A stretch of DNA of 64,000 nucleotides from Methylophilus glucosoxydans (GTDB taxonomy: Bacteria; Pseudomonadota; Gammaproteobacteria; Burkholderiales; Methylophilaceae): positions 124,001 to 188,000 of the forward strand of contig NZ_JBHTJW010000001.1 of the NCBI RefSeq assembly GCF_042676145.1, given 5' to 3'. Shown in pieces: positions 1-7,675 of this stretch (its first letter is position 1; each line of letters starts with the position of its first letter). A program made the translations under genes and the position numbers. The notes under the pieces are model-generated. The model searched no databases. It was not told the DNA's origin and saw only the letters and a list, made by a program, of their open reading frames with translations.

Positions 1-1
1 G

Positions 2-1108
2 CCAGAATTTACCCAGGTGGATATTGAAACTTCTTTCCTGGAAGAAAACGACATCATGGACATCGTCGAAGAGATGATTCGTCGCATGATGAAAAAGGTG
101 CAGGACATCGACCTGCCCGCCAAATTCCCGCGCATGCCCTTCTCTGAGGCCATGAACAAATACGGTTCTGACAAGCCTGATATGCGCGTGACACTGGAAA
201 TCACTGAGCTCACCGATGTGATGAAGGATGTGGATTTTAAAGTGTTTGCCGGTGCTGCCAATATGGCCGGTGGCCGCGTGGCTGCGATTCGCGTGCCTAA
301 CGGAGCGGCCATCAGCCGCTCTGAGATTGATGCCTATACCGAATTCGTCAAAATTTATGGCGCCAAAGGTCTGGCTTATATCAAGATCAACGACATTACC
401 AAACTGAACGAAGAAGGTCTGCAAAGCCCGATTGTGAAGAACATTCACGTGAATGCCTTGCAAGCCGTGCTTGAGCGCACGGGTGCGCAAAACGGGGACA
501 TCGTATTCTTTGGCGCCGATAAAGCCAAGATCGTCAATGAAGCCCTGGGCGCACTACGCACCAAGGTTGGCCATGAAAAAGGCCATGTCGATGGTCGTCA
601 GTGGGCGCCATTGTGGGTGGTGGATTTCCCGATGTTTGAGCACGACGAAGATGCAGACCGTTGGGTCGCCTTGCATCACCCGTTTACTGCACCGAAAGAT
701 GGTCATGAAGACCTGTTGGTCAGCAATCCAGGCGCTTGCTTGTCTAAAGCGTATGACATGGTGCTCAACGGTTGGGAAGTGGGTGGTGGTTCCGTGCGTA
801 TCCACAAGCAAGAGGTGCAGTCCAAGGTGTTTGATGCATTGAAGATCAGCAAGGAAGAAGCGCAAGAGAAATTTGGCTTCTTGCTGGATGCACTGCAATA
901 CGGTGCGCCACCGCATGGCGGCTTGGCATTTGGTCTGGATCGTTTGGTTACCCTGATGGCTGGCGCCGAATCAATCCGTGATGTGATTGCCTTCCCGAAA
1001 ACCCAGCGCGCACAATGTCTGATGACCAATGCGCCTAACGAGGTGGACGAGAAGCAATTGCGTGAATTGCATATTCGCGTACGTCAGCAAAACGCTGCTG
1101 GCAGCTAA
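2..1108 (+). CDS. aspS: Aspartyl-tRNA synthetase, C-terminal part (5' end cut by window edge)
   Basis: Class II aminoacyl-tRNA synthetase that charges tRNA-Asp (or Asp and Asn) in the cytoplasm. The reading frame is open from base 2 with no start, so about 368 C-terminal residues of a protein that is usually near 600 are present. The frame begins in the conserved PEFTQVDIETSF segment of the catalytic core. The bacterial GAD insertion domain follows, then WVVDFPMFEHDED. Class II motif 3 (GLAFGLDRLV) lies near the end, followed by the conserved IRDVIAFPKTQ segment. The N-terminal anticodon-binding OB fold and motif 1 lie outside the window. A rho-independent terminator follows. Identification is secure; the Asp versus Asp/Asn specificity cannot be read here. 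Confidence 0.96.
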   Translation, partial: PEFTQVDIETSFLEENDIMDIVEEMIRRMMKKVQDIDLPAKFPRMPFSEAMNKYGSDKPDMRVTLEITELTDVMKDVDFKVFAGAANMAGGRVAAIRVPNGAAISRSEIDAYTEFVKIYGAKGLAYIKINDITKLNEEGLQSPIVKNIHVNALQAVLERTGAQNGDIVFFGADKAKIVNEALGALRTKVGHEKGHVDGRQWAPLWVVDFPMFEHDEDADRWVALHHPFTAPKDGHEDLLVSNPGACLSKAYDMVLNGWEVGGGSVRIHKQEVQSKVFDALKISKEEAQEKFGFLLDALQYGAPPHGGLAFGLDRLVTLMAGAESIRDVIAFPKTQRAQCLMTNAPNEVDEKQLRELHIRVRQQNAAGS

Positions 1109-1157
1109 CATGCGGGCGACTTGCCACGAGATTGTTGCAGGTCTCTGTTTTGTGATC

Positions 1158-1184
1158 AACGCGCCCAGACGGGCGCGTTTTTTA
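1158..1184 (+). terminator. Rho-independent terminator after aspS
   Basis: An 8-bp GC-rich stem (acgcgccc / gggcgcgt) with a 4-nt loop is followed by a run of six T. It sits between aspS and apt. Confidence 0.8.
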
Positions 1185-1199
1185 TTGGATGTTTAGAGT

Positions 1200-1721
1200 A
1201 TGTTGTCACTGATACGCACGATTCCCGATTACCCAAAACCCGGCATTCAGTTTCGGGATATTACGCCTTTGTTGCAGGATAAGCAGGGGTTTGCAGCGAT
1301 GCTGGATGCGCTGGCAGCACATTGTTCCCTGATGCAGGTAGATAAGGTGGTCGCCGTGGAGGCGCGGGGCTTTATTATTGGCGCAGCATTGGCTGCACGC
1401 TTGGGAGCAGGCTTTGTGCCGGTGCGCAAACCGGGCAAATTGCCAGCGCAGACCATCAAGCAGTCTTACAGTCTCGAATATGGCACCGATACACTGGAGC
1501 TTCATGCCGATGCGATTCAGGCAAATGAGCGCATTTTGCTGGTGGATGATCTGATCGCTACCGGTGGCACCGCACTGGCCGCGGTCGCGTTGATTCGGCA
1601 GCTGGGCGGGCTGGTAACGCAGGCTGCTTTTATCATTGATCTGCCCGATTTGGGCGGGATGCAACATTTAGCCAATGCTGGCGTCCAAGGCTTTGCCTTG
1701 TATCAATTTGAGGGCGATTAA
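1200..1721 (+). CDS. apt: Adenine phosphoribosyltransferase
   Basis: Purine salvage enzyme: adenine + PRPP gives AMP + PPi, in the cytoplasm. The 173-residue length is normal for the family. The N-terminal IPDYPKPGIQFRDITPLL segment is diagnostic of Apt, and the PRPP-binding loop ILLVDDLIATGGTA is at about residues 112-124. The start is the first ATG after the aspS terminator. It appears to be a single-gene unit followed by an unrelated VOC gene. Confidence 0.96.
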   Translation: MLSLIRTIPDYPKPGIQFRDITPLLQDKQGFAAMLDALAAHCSLMQVDKVVAVEARGFIIGAALAARLGAGFVPVRKPGKLPAQTIKQSYSLEYGTDTLELHADAIQANERILLVDDLIATGGTALAAVALIRQLGGLVTQAAFIIDLPDLGGMQHLANAGVQGFALYQFEGD

Positions 1722-1782
1722 GTTTTGTACTATAGTGGCCGACTTGCATGCCACTTAACACACGGGACCTCACAGGATTACT

Positions 1783-2211
1783 ATGCCACTGACCGAAATC
1801 AATCATGTCAATTTTCGCTCTGACCGCGAAACCATGCACAAACTGCGCGATTTTTATTGCGAGGTGCTTGGGCTGACGGTGGGCAAGCGGGTGGCGAGTA
1901 CCACCTATGGCTATTGGCTGTATATCGGTGATAACGATGTGATTCATCTGGCCGAGTACAAAACGGCAGAAGCGCCGCAGTTGCATGTGCATGGCACCTA
2001 TGACCATGTTTCATTCACCTGCACAGACATGCCTGCCATGGAGGCGCACTTGCAGGCGCACGGCATCACTTACACCACGCGCATCCTGGCCAATGGGGTT
2101 CGTCAGATCAACTTGCGGGATCCGGCCGGTAATGGCGTGGAGCTGAATTTTGAAGAGTACCGTGACCCGGCGTATGTGATGCGGCCATCTGGCGACCCGA
2201 GCAAAATGTGA
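1783..2211 (+). CDS. VOC-superfamily (glyoxalase/bleomycin-resistance fold) protein
   Basis: A 142-residue protein of the vicinal oxygen chelate superfamily. It has the paired beta-alpha-beta-beta-beta modules and a plausible metal-ligand set: His8 in NHVNF, His75 in YDHVSF and Glu120 in GNGVELNF. The C-terminal LRDPAGNGVELNF stretch is typical of VOC enzymes such as dioxygenases, glyoxalases and fosfomycin-resistance proteins. Because the superfamily is functionally diverse, the substrate cannot be assigned. It is followed by the SoxYZ-like gene after about 95 bp and is probably not in the same operon. Confidence 0.8.
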   Translation: MPLTEINHVNFRSDRETMHKLRDFYCEVLGLTVGKRVASTTYGYWLYIGDNDVIHLAEYKTAEAPQLHVHGTYDHVSFTCTDMPAMEAHLQAHGITYTTRILANGVRQINLRDPAGNGVELNFEEYRDPAYVMRPSGDPSKM

Positions 2212-2306
2212 GGGTCAATGTGATGCGTATCACATATTGTATTTGTCAAAGCATAAGAAAATCCTTTTCATGCAATCTAAGATAAAAATGGAAGATGGGG
2301 AATCGT

Positions 2307-3095
2307 ATGAAAAAAACATGGATGATGGTCGTAGGGTTGTTGGCTTTCTGTGCGGCAAGTGTGGTGCATGCAGAGGCGGATCCCAAGTTATGGACAGTAG
2401 TGAAAGAGGCTTTTTTCCCCAAACGGGAGATTCAGGAAGTTGACTTCCTGAAAGTGGAGGGGCCACGCCGCGCCGAGAGCGGCGCACAGGTGCCCGTCAC
2501 TTTCATTTACGACAAGGCGGCGGCCAACGGCATCCAGTTAAAGAAACTGTATGTGATCGTCGATGCCAACCCGATACAATTGGCGTCCACTTATCATTTA
2601 ACCGACGGCTTGAACGGCTTTCAGATGGCGACCCGTATTCGTCAGGAAACCGATTCTTATGTGCGCCTGATTGGCGAAACTGCAGATGGCAAGCTGTATA
2701 TGGGTAAGCGCGAGATTCGTGCGGCGGGCGGCTGTGGCGGTACCGTCGATAATAATGAATCCGAAGTGCGGGCGGCGGCGGGCAAGATCAAAATGAGTGT
2801 GGATGCGCCAAAATTTGGCGAGCCTGCCACTGCAACGTTCAACATTAAACATGTGATGCGAACCGGCTTGCAGCGCGACCTGGTTTCACAAGGCTATGTG
2901 CCTGCGTTTTATATCAACAAAACCACCTTTACCTACAACGGCAAGGAGTTGATGACGGTCGATGTCGGTGTGGGCACCAGTGAAGATCCTTACATGAAAT
3001 TTAGTTTTATCCCCGATGCGCCGGGCAAGCTCGAAGTGGTTGCCACGGATAATGAGGGCAAGACGTTTAGCCAAAGCCTGGATGTCCATAGTTAA
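2307..3095 (+). CDS. Quinoprotein dehydrogenase-associated SoxYZ-like carrier protein
   Basis: A secreted fusion of a SoxY-like and a SoxZ-like domain, 262 residues. It has an N-terminal signal peptide (MKKTWMMVVGLLAFCAASVVHA). The first half is SoxY-like and ends in a GGCGG motif with Cys143, the position of the sulfur-carrying swinging arm in true SoxY. The second half (about 155-262) is SoxZ-like. Fusions of this type are a recognised family found in genomes with PQQ methanol/alcohol dehydrogenases; their exact job is not settled. The start is placed at the ATG at 2307 because a GGGGAA ribosome-binding site is correctly spaced for it; the ATG at 2295 has none. No other sox genes are nearby, so thiosulfate oxidation is not implied. 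Confidence 0.85.
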   Translation: MKKTWMMVVGLLAFCAASVVHAEADPKLWTVVKEAFFPKREIQEVDFLKVEGPRRAESGAQVPVTFIYDKAAANGIQLKKLYVIVDANPIQLASTYHLTDGLNGFQMATRIRQETDSYVRLIGETADGKLYMGKREIRAAGGCGGTVDNNESEVRAAAGKIKMSVDAPKFGEPATATFNIKHVMRTGLQRDLVSQGYVPAFYINKTTFTYNGKELMTVDVGVGTSEDPYMKFSFIPDAPGKLEVVATDNEGKTFSQSLDVHS

Positions 3096-3110
3096 TCGTG
3101 ATGTATGCAT

Positions 3111-3137
3111 AAAAAGGTCTCTCAGGAGGCCTTTTTT
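3111..3137 (+). terminator. Rho-independent terminator after SoxYZ-like gene
   Basis: An 11-bp stem (aaaaaggtctc / gaggccttttt, with one G-T pair) and 4-nt loop end in a T run. Confidence 0.8.
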
Positions 3138-3211
3138 ATTTGCGCTGCGTGGGCGCGTTTGGCCTGCTCACCGTCAATGTTAAAATAACATTATTTGGGG
3201 AAAGGGAAAGC

Positions 3212-3631
3212 ATGAAAAGTTTTCGTAAAGAGCTGTGGTTTAACATTCCGGCACGCATGGATTTCAAGAATATCACCAGTGACGTGGTTGCGTGTGTGCG
3301 TGAAAGTGGCGTGCAAGAAGGCCTGGTGCTGATTAACGCCATGCATATTTCTGCCAGCGTGTTTATCAACGACGATGAGCGCGGCCTGCACCATGATTAC
3401 AAAATATGGCTGGAAAAGTTGGCGCCGCACGAGCCGGTGAGTGGCTACCGCCATAACGATACTGGTGAGGATAATGCAGATGCGCATATCAAGCGCCAGA
3501 TCATGGGCCGCGAAGTGGTGGTGGCGATTACTGAAGGCAAGCTGGATTTCGGCCCATGGGAACAGATTTTTTACGGTGAGTTTGATGGCCGCCGTAACAA
3601 GCGTGTACTGGTGAAAATTATCGGCGAATAA
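3212..3631 (+). CDS. YjbQ family protein (UPF0047; secondary thiamine-phosphate synthase type)
   Basis: A 139-residue single-domain protein of the YjbQ/UPF0047 family. Some members have weak thiamine-phosphate synthase activity, but the physiological role is uncertain. The family signature runs through the centre: LHHDYKIWLEKLAP, then RHNDTGEDNADAHIKR with clustered His/Asp/Glu, then ITEGKLDFGPWEQIFYGEFDG near the C-terminus. The reading frame extends upstream to 3140, but the ATG at 3212 is preceded by a GGGGAAAGGG ribosome-binding site and gives the normal family length. Confidence 0.9.
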   Translation: MKSFRKELWFNIPARMDFKNITSDVVACVRESGVQEGLVLINAMHISASVFINDDERGLHHDYKIWLEKLAPHEPVSGYRHNDTGEDNADAHIKRQIMGREVVVAITEGKLDFGPWEQIFYGEFDGRRNKRVLVKIIGE

Positions 3632-3686
3632 ATGGCATTCGCTGCAAGTGATTGAGCTATAAGCTTTTTTAATGGACTAAATTGAA

Positions 3687-5033
3687 ATGAAATCCCCTGA
3701 ATTGTTAGCGCCCGCCGGTGATCTTGATCGCATGCGTACGGCGTTTGATTACGGCGCAGACGCGGTGTATGCCGGTCAGCCGCGCTACAGCTTGCGCGTG
3801 CGTGAAAATGATTTTTCAATGCAAAACTTGGCAATTGGCATTCAGGAGGCGCATGCACGCGGCAAAAAGTTTTTTGTCGCCAGCAATATTTCACCGCATA
3901 ACGCCAAAGTGAAAACCTATATGCGCGATATGGCGCCGGTGATTGAAATGCAGCCCGACGCATTGATTATGGCCGACCCTGGCCTGATCATGATGGTACG
4001 CGAGCAATGGCCGGACATGCCTGTCCATCTGTCGGTGCAGGCCAATGCGGTCAATTACGCTTCGGTTAAGTTCTGGCAGCGCATGGGCCTGACACGGGTG
4101 ATTTTGTCACGTGAGTTATCGCTGGACGAGATTGCCGAAATCCGCCAGGAGTGTCCGGATATGGAGCTTGAGGTGTTTATTCACGGTGCCTTGTGTATCG
4201 CTTATTCCGGCCGTTGCCTGCTGTCAGGCTATTTCAATTCGCGCGATCCTAATCAGGGGACCTGTACTAACAGTTGCCGCTGGGATTACAAGGTGCATGA
4301 TGCCCAGCCCGATGCCGCAGGCGTGATCCGTTTAAAAGAGTTTGATTTTCAGGCCGAGCTGGAACAATCCAATCTGTCTTCCTGTGGCTCATTACCGCGC
4401 CATCCGGCGGCAGACCAGGTTTACCTGATCGAGGAAAAAGGCCGTCCTGGCGAGCTTTTGCCTATCATGGAAGACGAACACGGCACCTATATCATGAATA
4501 GCAAGGACTTGCGGGCGATTGAGCACGTGGAGAAGCTAATTGCCATTGGCGTCGATTCGCTCAAGATTGAAGGACGTACCAAGTCGCGCTACTACGTGGC
4601 GCGTACCAGCCAGAATTACCGCCAGGCGATTGATGATGCCGTAGCCGGGCGTCCGTTTGACTGGCGTTTGCTGGGCGAGTTGGAGAACCTGGCCAACCGG
4701 GGCTACACCGATGGTTTTTACCAGCGTCACCATACCGCCGAGCACCAAAATTACGTCCAGGGGCACTCGAGTGCCAATCGCAGCCAGTATGTCGGCGATG
4801 TGGTGGCCTATGATGCAGAGCAGGGGCTGGCTTTCATTCAGGCGCGTAACAAATTTGCTGTAGGTGACAAATTGCAACTGATACACCCCAGTGGTAACCG
4901 CGACATTGTGGTGGAGCAGCTTTTTGATAAGCGGGGCGAAGCCGTGCAGCAGGCCGCTGGCAGCGGGCATTTTGTCAAACTGCCGATTGCCGCATCTGCC
5001 CTGGATAATGCCATGGTTGCCAAATATCTGTAA
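3687..5033 (+). CDS. trhP: tRNA 5-hydroxyuridine modification protein (U32 peptidase family, YegQ/TrhP)
   Basis: A 448-residue protein of the U32 'peptidase' family, closest in architecture to E. coli YegQ. YegQ, renamed TrhP, is needed for prephenate-dependent hydroxylation of U34 in tRNA rather than proteolysis. It begins with the family hallmark ELLAPAGDLDRM and has YAGQPRYSLRVREN. A cysteine cluster near residues 170-200 (GALCIAYSGRC, then GTCTNSCRW) fits iron-sulfur ligation. The C-terminal part carries the U32-associated beta domain. It stands alone between terminators. TrhP is preferred over the ubiquinone-synthesis relatives UbiU/UbiV because of length and the YAGQPRYSLR motif. Confidence 0.9.
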   Translation: MKSPELLAPAGDLDRMRTAFDYGADAVYAGQPRYSLRVRENDFSMQNLAIGIQEAHARGKKFFVASNISPHNAKVKTYMRDMAPVIEMQPDALIMADPGLIMMVREQWPDMPVHLSVQANAVNYASVKFWQRMGLTRVILSRELSLDEIAEIRQECPDMELEVFIHGALCIAYSGRCLLSGYFNSRDPNQGTCTNSCRWDYKVHDAQPDAAGVIRLKEFDFQAELEQSNLSSCGSLPRHPAADQVYLIEEKGRPGELLPIMEDEHGTYIMNSKDLRAIEHVEKLIAIGVDSLKIEGRTKSRYYVARTSQNYRQAIDDAVAGRPFDWRLLGELENLANRGYTDGFYQRHHTAEHQNYVQGHSSANRSQYVGDVVAYDAEQGLAFIQARNKFAVGDKLQLIHPSGNRDIVVEQLFDKRGEAVQQAAGSGHFVKLPIAASALDNAMVAKYL

Positions 5034-5055
5034 GTGCGAATCAATCTGGGCAATC

Positions 5056-5083
5056 AAAAAAGGGGAGTGAGCTCCCCTTTTTT
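5056..5083. terminator. Bidirectional terminator between trhP and the CBS gene
   Basis: A 12-bp inverted repeat (aaaaaaggggag / ctcccctttttt) with a TGAG loop has A and T runs on both sides. It lies between convergent genes, so it can serve both strands. Confidence 0.85.
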
Positions 5084-5101
5084 GTTGTCTGCTGAAATGC
5101 A

Positions 5102-5533
5102 TCAGCTATGAATATAGCTTTCCAGTTGCTTGATCAGTGATTGCTGATAGTCGATCGTCTCTTTGAGAATATCCCCGATCGAAAGCATACCTAGCAGTTT
5201 GCCATGATCGACCACGGGCAAGTGGCGGATACGTTTTTCCAGCATGGTGTTCATGGCCGACTCGACCAGGTCACCCGGTTTGCCTGTGATGACTTTTTCC
5301 GTCATCACTTCACTGACTTGCGTGGTTTTGGATGAGCGGCCTTTCAGGATAATCTCGCGCGCATAATCGCGTTCCGAGAAGATTCCCACCAGTTCGCCGT
5401 CTTTGATCACAGCCAGTGCACCAATCTGGTATTCCGCCAGAATCACCAGTGCGTCAAACACCGGTCGGTTGGGCGCAATACTAATGATGCCTTGATGTGT
5501 TTTATGAGTGAGTACTTGCTGAAGCGTCTTCAT
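5102..5533 (-). CDS. Two-CBS-domain protein
   Basis: A 143-residue protein made of a tandem pair of CBS domains (about 15-65 and 75-130), a Bateman module that normally binds adenine nucleotides or S-adenosylmethionine. Typical sequences are visible: ALAVIKDGELVGIFSERDYAR in the first repeat and RHLPVVDHGKLLGMLSIGDI in the second. No enzymatic domain is attached, so it is probably a free-standing regulator or sensor. A very strong ribosome-binding site (AGGAGGA) precedes the ATG at 5533. It is transcribed divergently from the marR gene. Confidence 0.9.
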   Translation of the reverse strand: MKTLQQVLTHKTHQGIISIAPNRPVFDALVILAEYQIGALAVIKDGELVGIFSERDYAREIILKGRSSKTTQVSEVMTEKVITGKPGDLVESAMNTMLEKRIRHLPVVDHGKLLGMLSIGDILKETIDYQQSLIKQLESYIHS

Positions 5534-5607
5534 GACTTCCTCCTTTCATAGGGCACGAGCGTTTAAATATACACCGATGTGTCGTGGAGTAAAACCTCAG
5601 ATTTTTA

Positions 5608-5635
5608 TTGACATAATTAGCCGGCTAACTATAAT
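5608..5635 (+). promoter_or_regulatory. Sigma-70 promoter of the marR-family gene
   Basis: Perfect consensus boxes are present: TTGACA at 5608-5613 and TATAAT at 5630-5635, with a 16-bp spacer. The expected start of transcription, about 5642, lies only a few bases before the preferred ATG at 5646, so the mRNA would be leaderless or nearly so. Confidence 0.8.
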
Positions 5636-5649
5636 GTGGCTAATTATGT
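5611..5649. promoter_or_regulatory. MarR-type operator: nested inverted repeats over the promoter
   Basis: A perfect 12-bp inverted repeat is formed by ACATAATTAGCC (5611-5622) and GGCTAATTATGT (5638-5649). A second, contiguous 12-bp palindrome TTAGCCGGCTAA (5617-5628) shares the left arm. The arms cover the -35/spacer region and the start codon. This is the expected layout for autorepression by a dimeric MarR protein. Binding itself is inferred. Confidence 0.7.
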
Positions 5650-6155
5650 TACAACTTAGAGATCTTCCTACCCCAGAAGTCCTGCAACGGTTTGCCCAGC
5701 GCTATCCGGAAGCCGATGTCACGGCCATTGCGAGCTTCTTGATGTTGCTGCGTGTGGCCACCGATTTGTCAGTGGCGCTGGATGCCTGCCTGAGTAAACA
5801 CGATTTGTTGCAGGGGCGCTGGTGGGTGTTGATTTTGTTGATGCGCGAAGTTGACCTGACTTCTACGCCCTCGGTGTTGGCAGAAAAGCTGGGGGTGACG
5901 CGCGCCACCATGACTGGGTTGTTGGATGGCCTGGAGCAAGGTGGCCTGGTCCAGCGTATCTTGGTGCCAGAAGACAGGCGCAGTGTCAAAGTGCGTCTGA
6001 CTGAAGCCGGGCAAGCCCGGCTGGATGCCGTGATGCCGGATTATTACACGCGGCTGCGCCAGTCTATGCAAGGGTTAAACGAGCAGCAGCGCCAGGATTT
6101 GCAAGCGCTGTTAGGGGTGATAGACCAGGGCATCTCAGCCTGGGATTTTAAATAG
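5646..6155 (+). CDS. MarR-family transcriptional regulator
   Basis: A winged helix-turn-helix repressor or activator of the MarR family, 169 residues from the chosen start. The recognition-helix region is SVLAEKLGVTRATMTGLLDGLEQ and the wing is LVPEDRRSVKVRLTEAG, both textbook MarR. The frame is open further upstream (to 5532). The ATG at 5634 overlaps the -10 box, so the ATG at 5646 is preferred, giving a probable leaderless transcript. It is likely autoregulated through the operator covering its promoter. It is followed by an NTF2-like gene and a drug/metabolite exporter, and may control them. The ligand is unknown. Confidence 0.88.
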   Translation: MLQLRDLPTPEVLQRFAQRYPEADVTAIASFLMLLRVATDLSVALDACLSKHDLLQGRWWVLILLMREVDLTSTPSVLAEKLGVTRATMTGLLDGLEQGGLVQRILVPEDRRSVKVRLTEAGQARLDAVMPDYYTRLRQSMQGLNEQQRQDLQALLGVIDQGISAWDFK

Positions 6156-6183
6156 TAATGTGTCTTTAATTCAGGAGTTTTGT

Positions 6184-6558
6184 ATGACTAATGTTGATCA
6201 CTTCATAGCGTTAAACCAGCAGTTTGATGCTGCCTTTAACAGCAAAAATCCACAGGCGATTGCGGCCTTATATGCAGAGCAGGCGATCGTGATGCCTGCG
6301 CCCGCTGGCCAGGTCGTGAAGGGCCGTCAGGCGGTTGCAGATTTTTTTGCTGGCCTGATTCAGGCTGGGGTCATTGAACATGCGCTGACGATGAACGAGG
6401 CGGTGGTCAGCGAAACGCTGGTCACTCAAACCGGACATTGGGCAGCAGCCATGATGGCTGAGGATGGCGTCAAGCAGCAGTTTGGTGGCAATGTGCAAGT
6501 GGTGTTTCAAAAGCAACCCGATGGGCGGTGGCTGGCTGTGACCCATATCTGGAACTAA
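6184..6558 (+). CDS. NTF2-like / DUF4440-type small protein
   Basis: A 124-residue cytoplasmic protein with the SnoaL/NTF2-like fold pattern: FIALNQQFDAAFNSKNPQ, then AIAALYAEQAIVMPAPAG and a C-terminal FQKQPDGRWLAVTHIWN strand. Such proteins include ketosteroid isomerase-like enzymes and many unassigned stress proteins, so no reaction is proposed. The ATG at 6184 is chosen because it follows a good AGGAG ribosome-binding site; the frame extends a few codons further upstream. It lies 28 bp after marR and 16 bp before the DMT exporter, so the three probably form one operon. Confidence 0.8.
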   Translation: MTNVDHFIALNQQFDAAFNSKNPQAIAALYAEQAIVMPAPAGQVVKGRQAVADFFAGLIQAGVIEHALTMNEAVVSETLVTQTGHWAAAMMAEDGVKQQFGGNVQVVFQKQPDGRWLAVTHIWN

Positions 6559-6574
6559 ATCAGCGGATAACGGC

Positions 6575-7495
6575 ATGGATCAATTGGTTAAACAGCGTTC
6601 ACAGGCACTGACAGCACTGCTGGTGCTGACGCTGATCTGGGGCTATAACTGGGTGGTGATGAAAAGCGCGTTGCAATATGCGGGGCCGTTCCAGTTTGCC
6701 GCCATGCGTACCTTTTTTGGCGCGCTGGTGTTGTTTTTGGTGCTGTATGTGACGCGGCGGCCAATGGGCTTGACCGAGTTTCCAACCATGCTGCTGCTCG
6801 GCATTTTGCAGAATGTGGGGTTTACCGGCGTGCTTATGTGGGCGCTGGTGCAAGGCGGCGCGGGCAAGACGGCGGTGCTGACTTATACCATGCCTTTCTG
6901 GACCTTGCTGTTTGCCTGGCCCATGCTCGGTGAGCGTATCCACGGCTGGCAATGGCTGGCGGTGATTTCGGCTGTGTTGGGCATGTTGTTTATTTTTGAT
7001 CCTTTGCATTTGCGTGCAGACAGCTTCAGCATGCTGTTGGCAGTGTTGTCTGGTGTGTCGTGGGCGGTGTCTGCGATTATGACCAAGCAATTGCACAGAC
7101 GTCATCCAACGCTAGACCTGATCAATCTGACCGCCTGGCCAATGTTGCTGGGTTCGCTGCCTATGGTGCTGATTGCCTTTCTGGTCCCTGCGCCGAGTAT
7201 GCAATGGTCGGGTTATCTGATCGGCGCGGTATTGTTTAATGTGGTGTTATGTGGCGCGTTGGCCTGGTTGCTCTGGCTGTTTGCCTTGCAGCGGTTGCCC
7301 GCCGGGGTGGCCAGTATGGCCTCCATGCTGGCACCCGTGATTGGGGTGATTGCGGCCTGGATACAGTTGCATGAAGTGCCGGATGGCATGGAGATGATCG
7401 GCATGGCACTGATTCTTTTTTCGCTCAGTCTGATTTCCATCCTGATGATGCGGCCAGCCTATCACGGTATCCCGCCGGCGAGTGCCAACGTTTAG
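6575..7495 (+). CDS. EamA/DMT-family transporter
   Basis: An inner-membrane protein of 306 residues with about ten hydrophobic helices arranged as two EamA repeats, typical of drug/metabolite exporters (RhaT/YdcZ/EamA type). The first repeat opens with LLVLTLIWGYNWVVMKSAL, the common start of this group. Close spacing to the preceding genes suggests an operon under the MarR regulator, consistent with efflux of a small molecule. The substrate cannot be told from sequence. A weak hairpin at 7533-7557 may end the transcript. Confidence 0.88.
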   Translation: MDQLVKQRSQALTALLVLTLIWGYNWVVMKSALQYAGPFQFAAMRTFFGALVLFLVLYVTRRPMGLTEFPTMLLLGILQNVGFTGVLMWALVQGGAGKTAVLTYTMPFWTLLFAWPMLGERIHGWQWLAVISAVLGMLFIFDPLHLRADSFSMLLAVLSGVSWAVSAIMTKQLHRRHPTLDLINLTAWPMLLGSLPMVLIAFLVPAPSMQWSGYLIGAVLFNVVLCGALAWLLWLFALQRLPAGVASMASMLAPVIGVIAAWIQLHEVPDGMEMIGMALILFSLSLISILMMRPAYHGIPPASANV

Positions 7496-7675
7496 CGCCA
7501 TTTTTCGCTGTTCTCCCGGGTTTTTCATTGCGCAGGGCTTGCGTAAATCAGGCCCTGTTCTTATTTGTCTTGCCTATCTGCCTCAATCAAGCCGCCGCCA
7601 AGCCTGCTTGCGCCTGTGGTAAAATCCGCCAGTTAAAACATTTCATCCCGTTGTTAAAAAATACAAGGAAGTCAT

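Noticed and set aside
2307..3095. Evidence for a thiosulfate-oxidising Sox pathway
   Set aside because: Only a fused SoxYZ-like carrier is present; soxA, soxB, soxX and soxC are not in the window.
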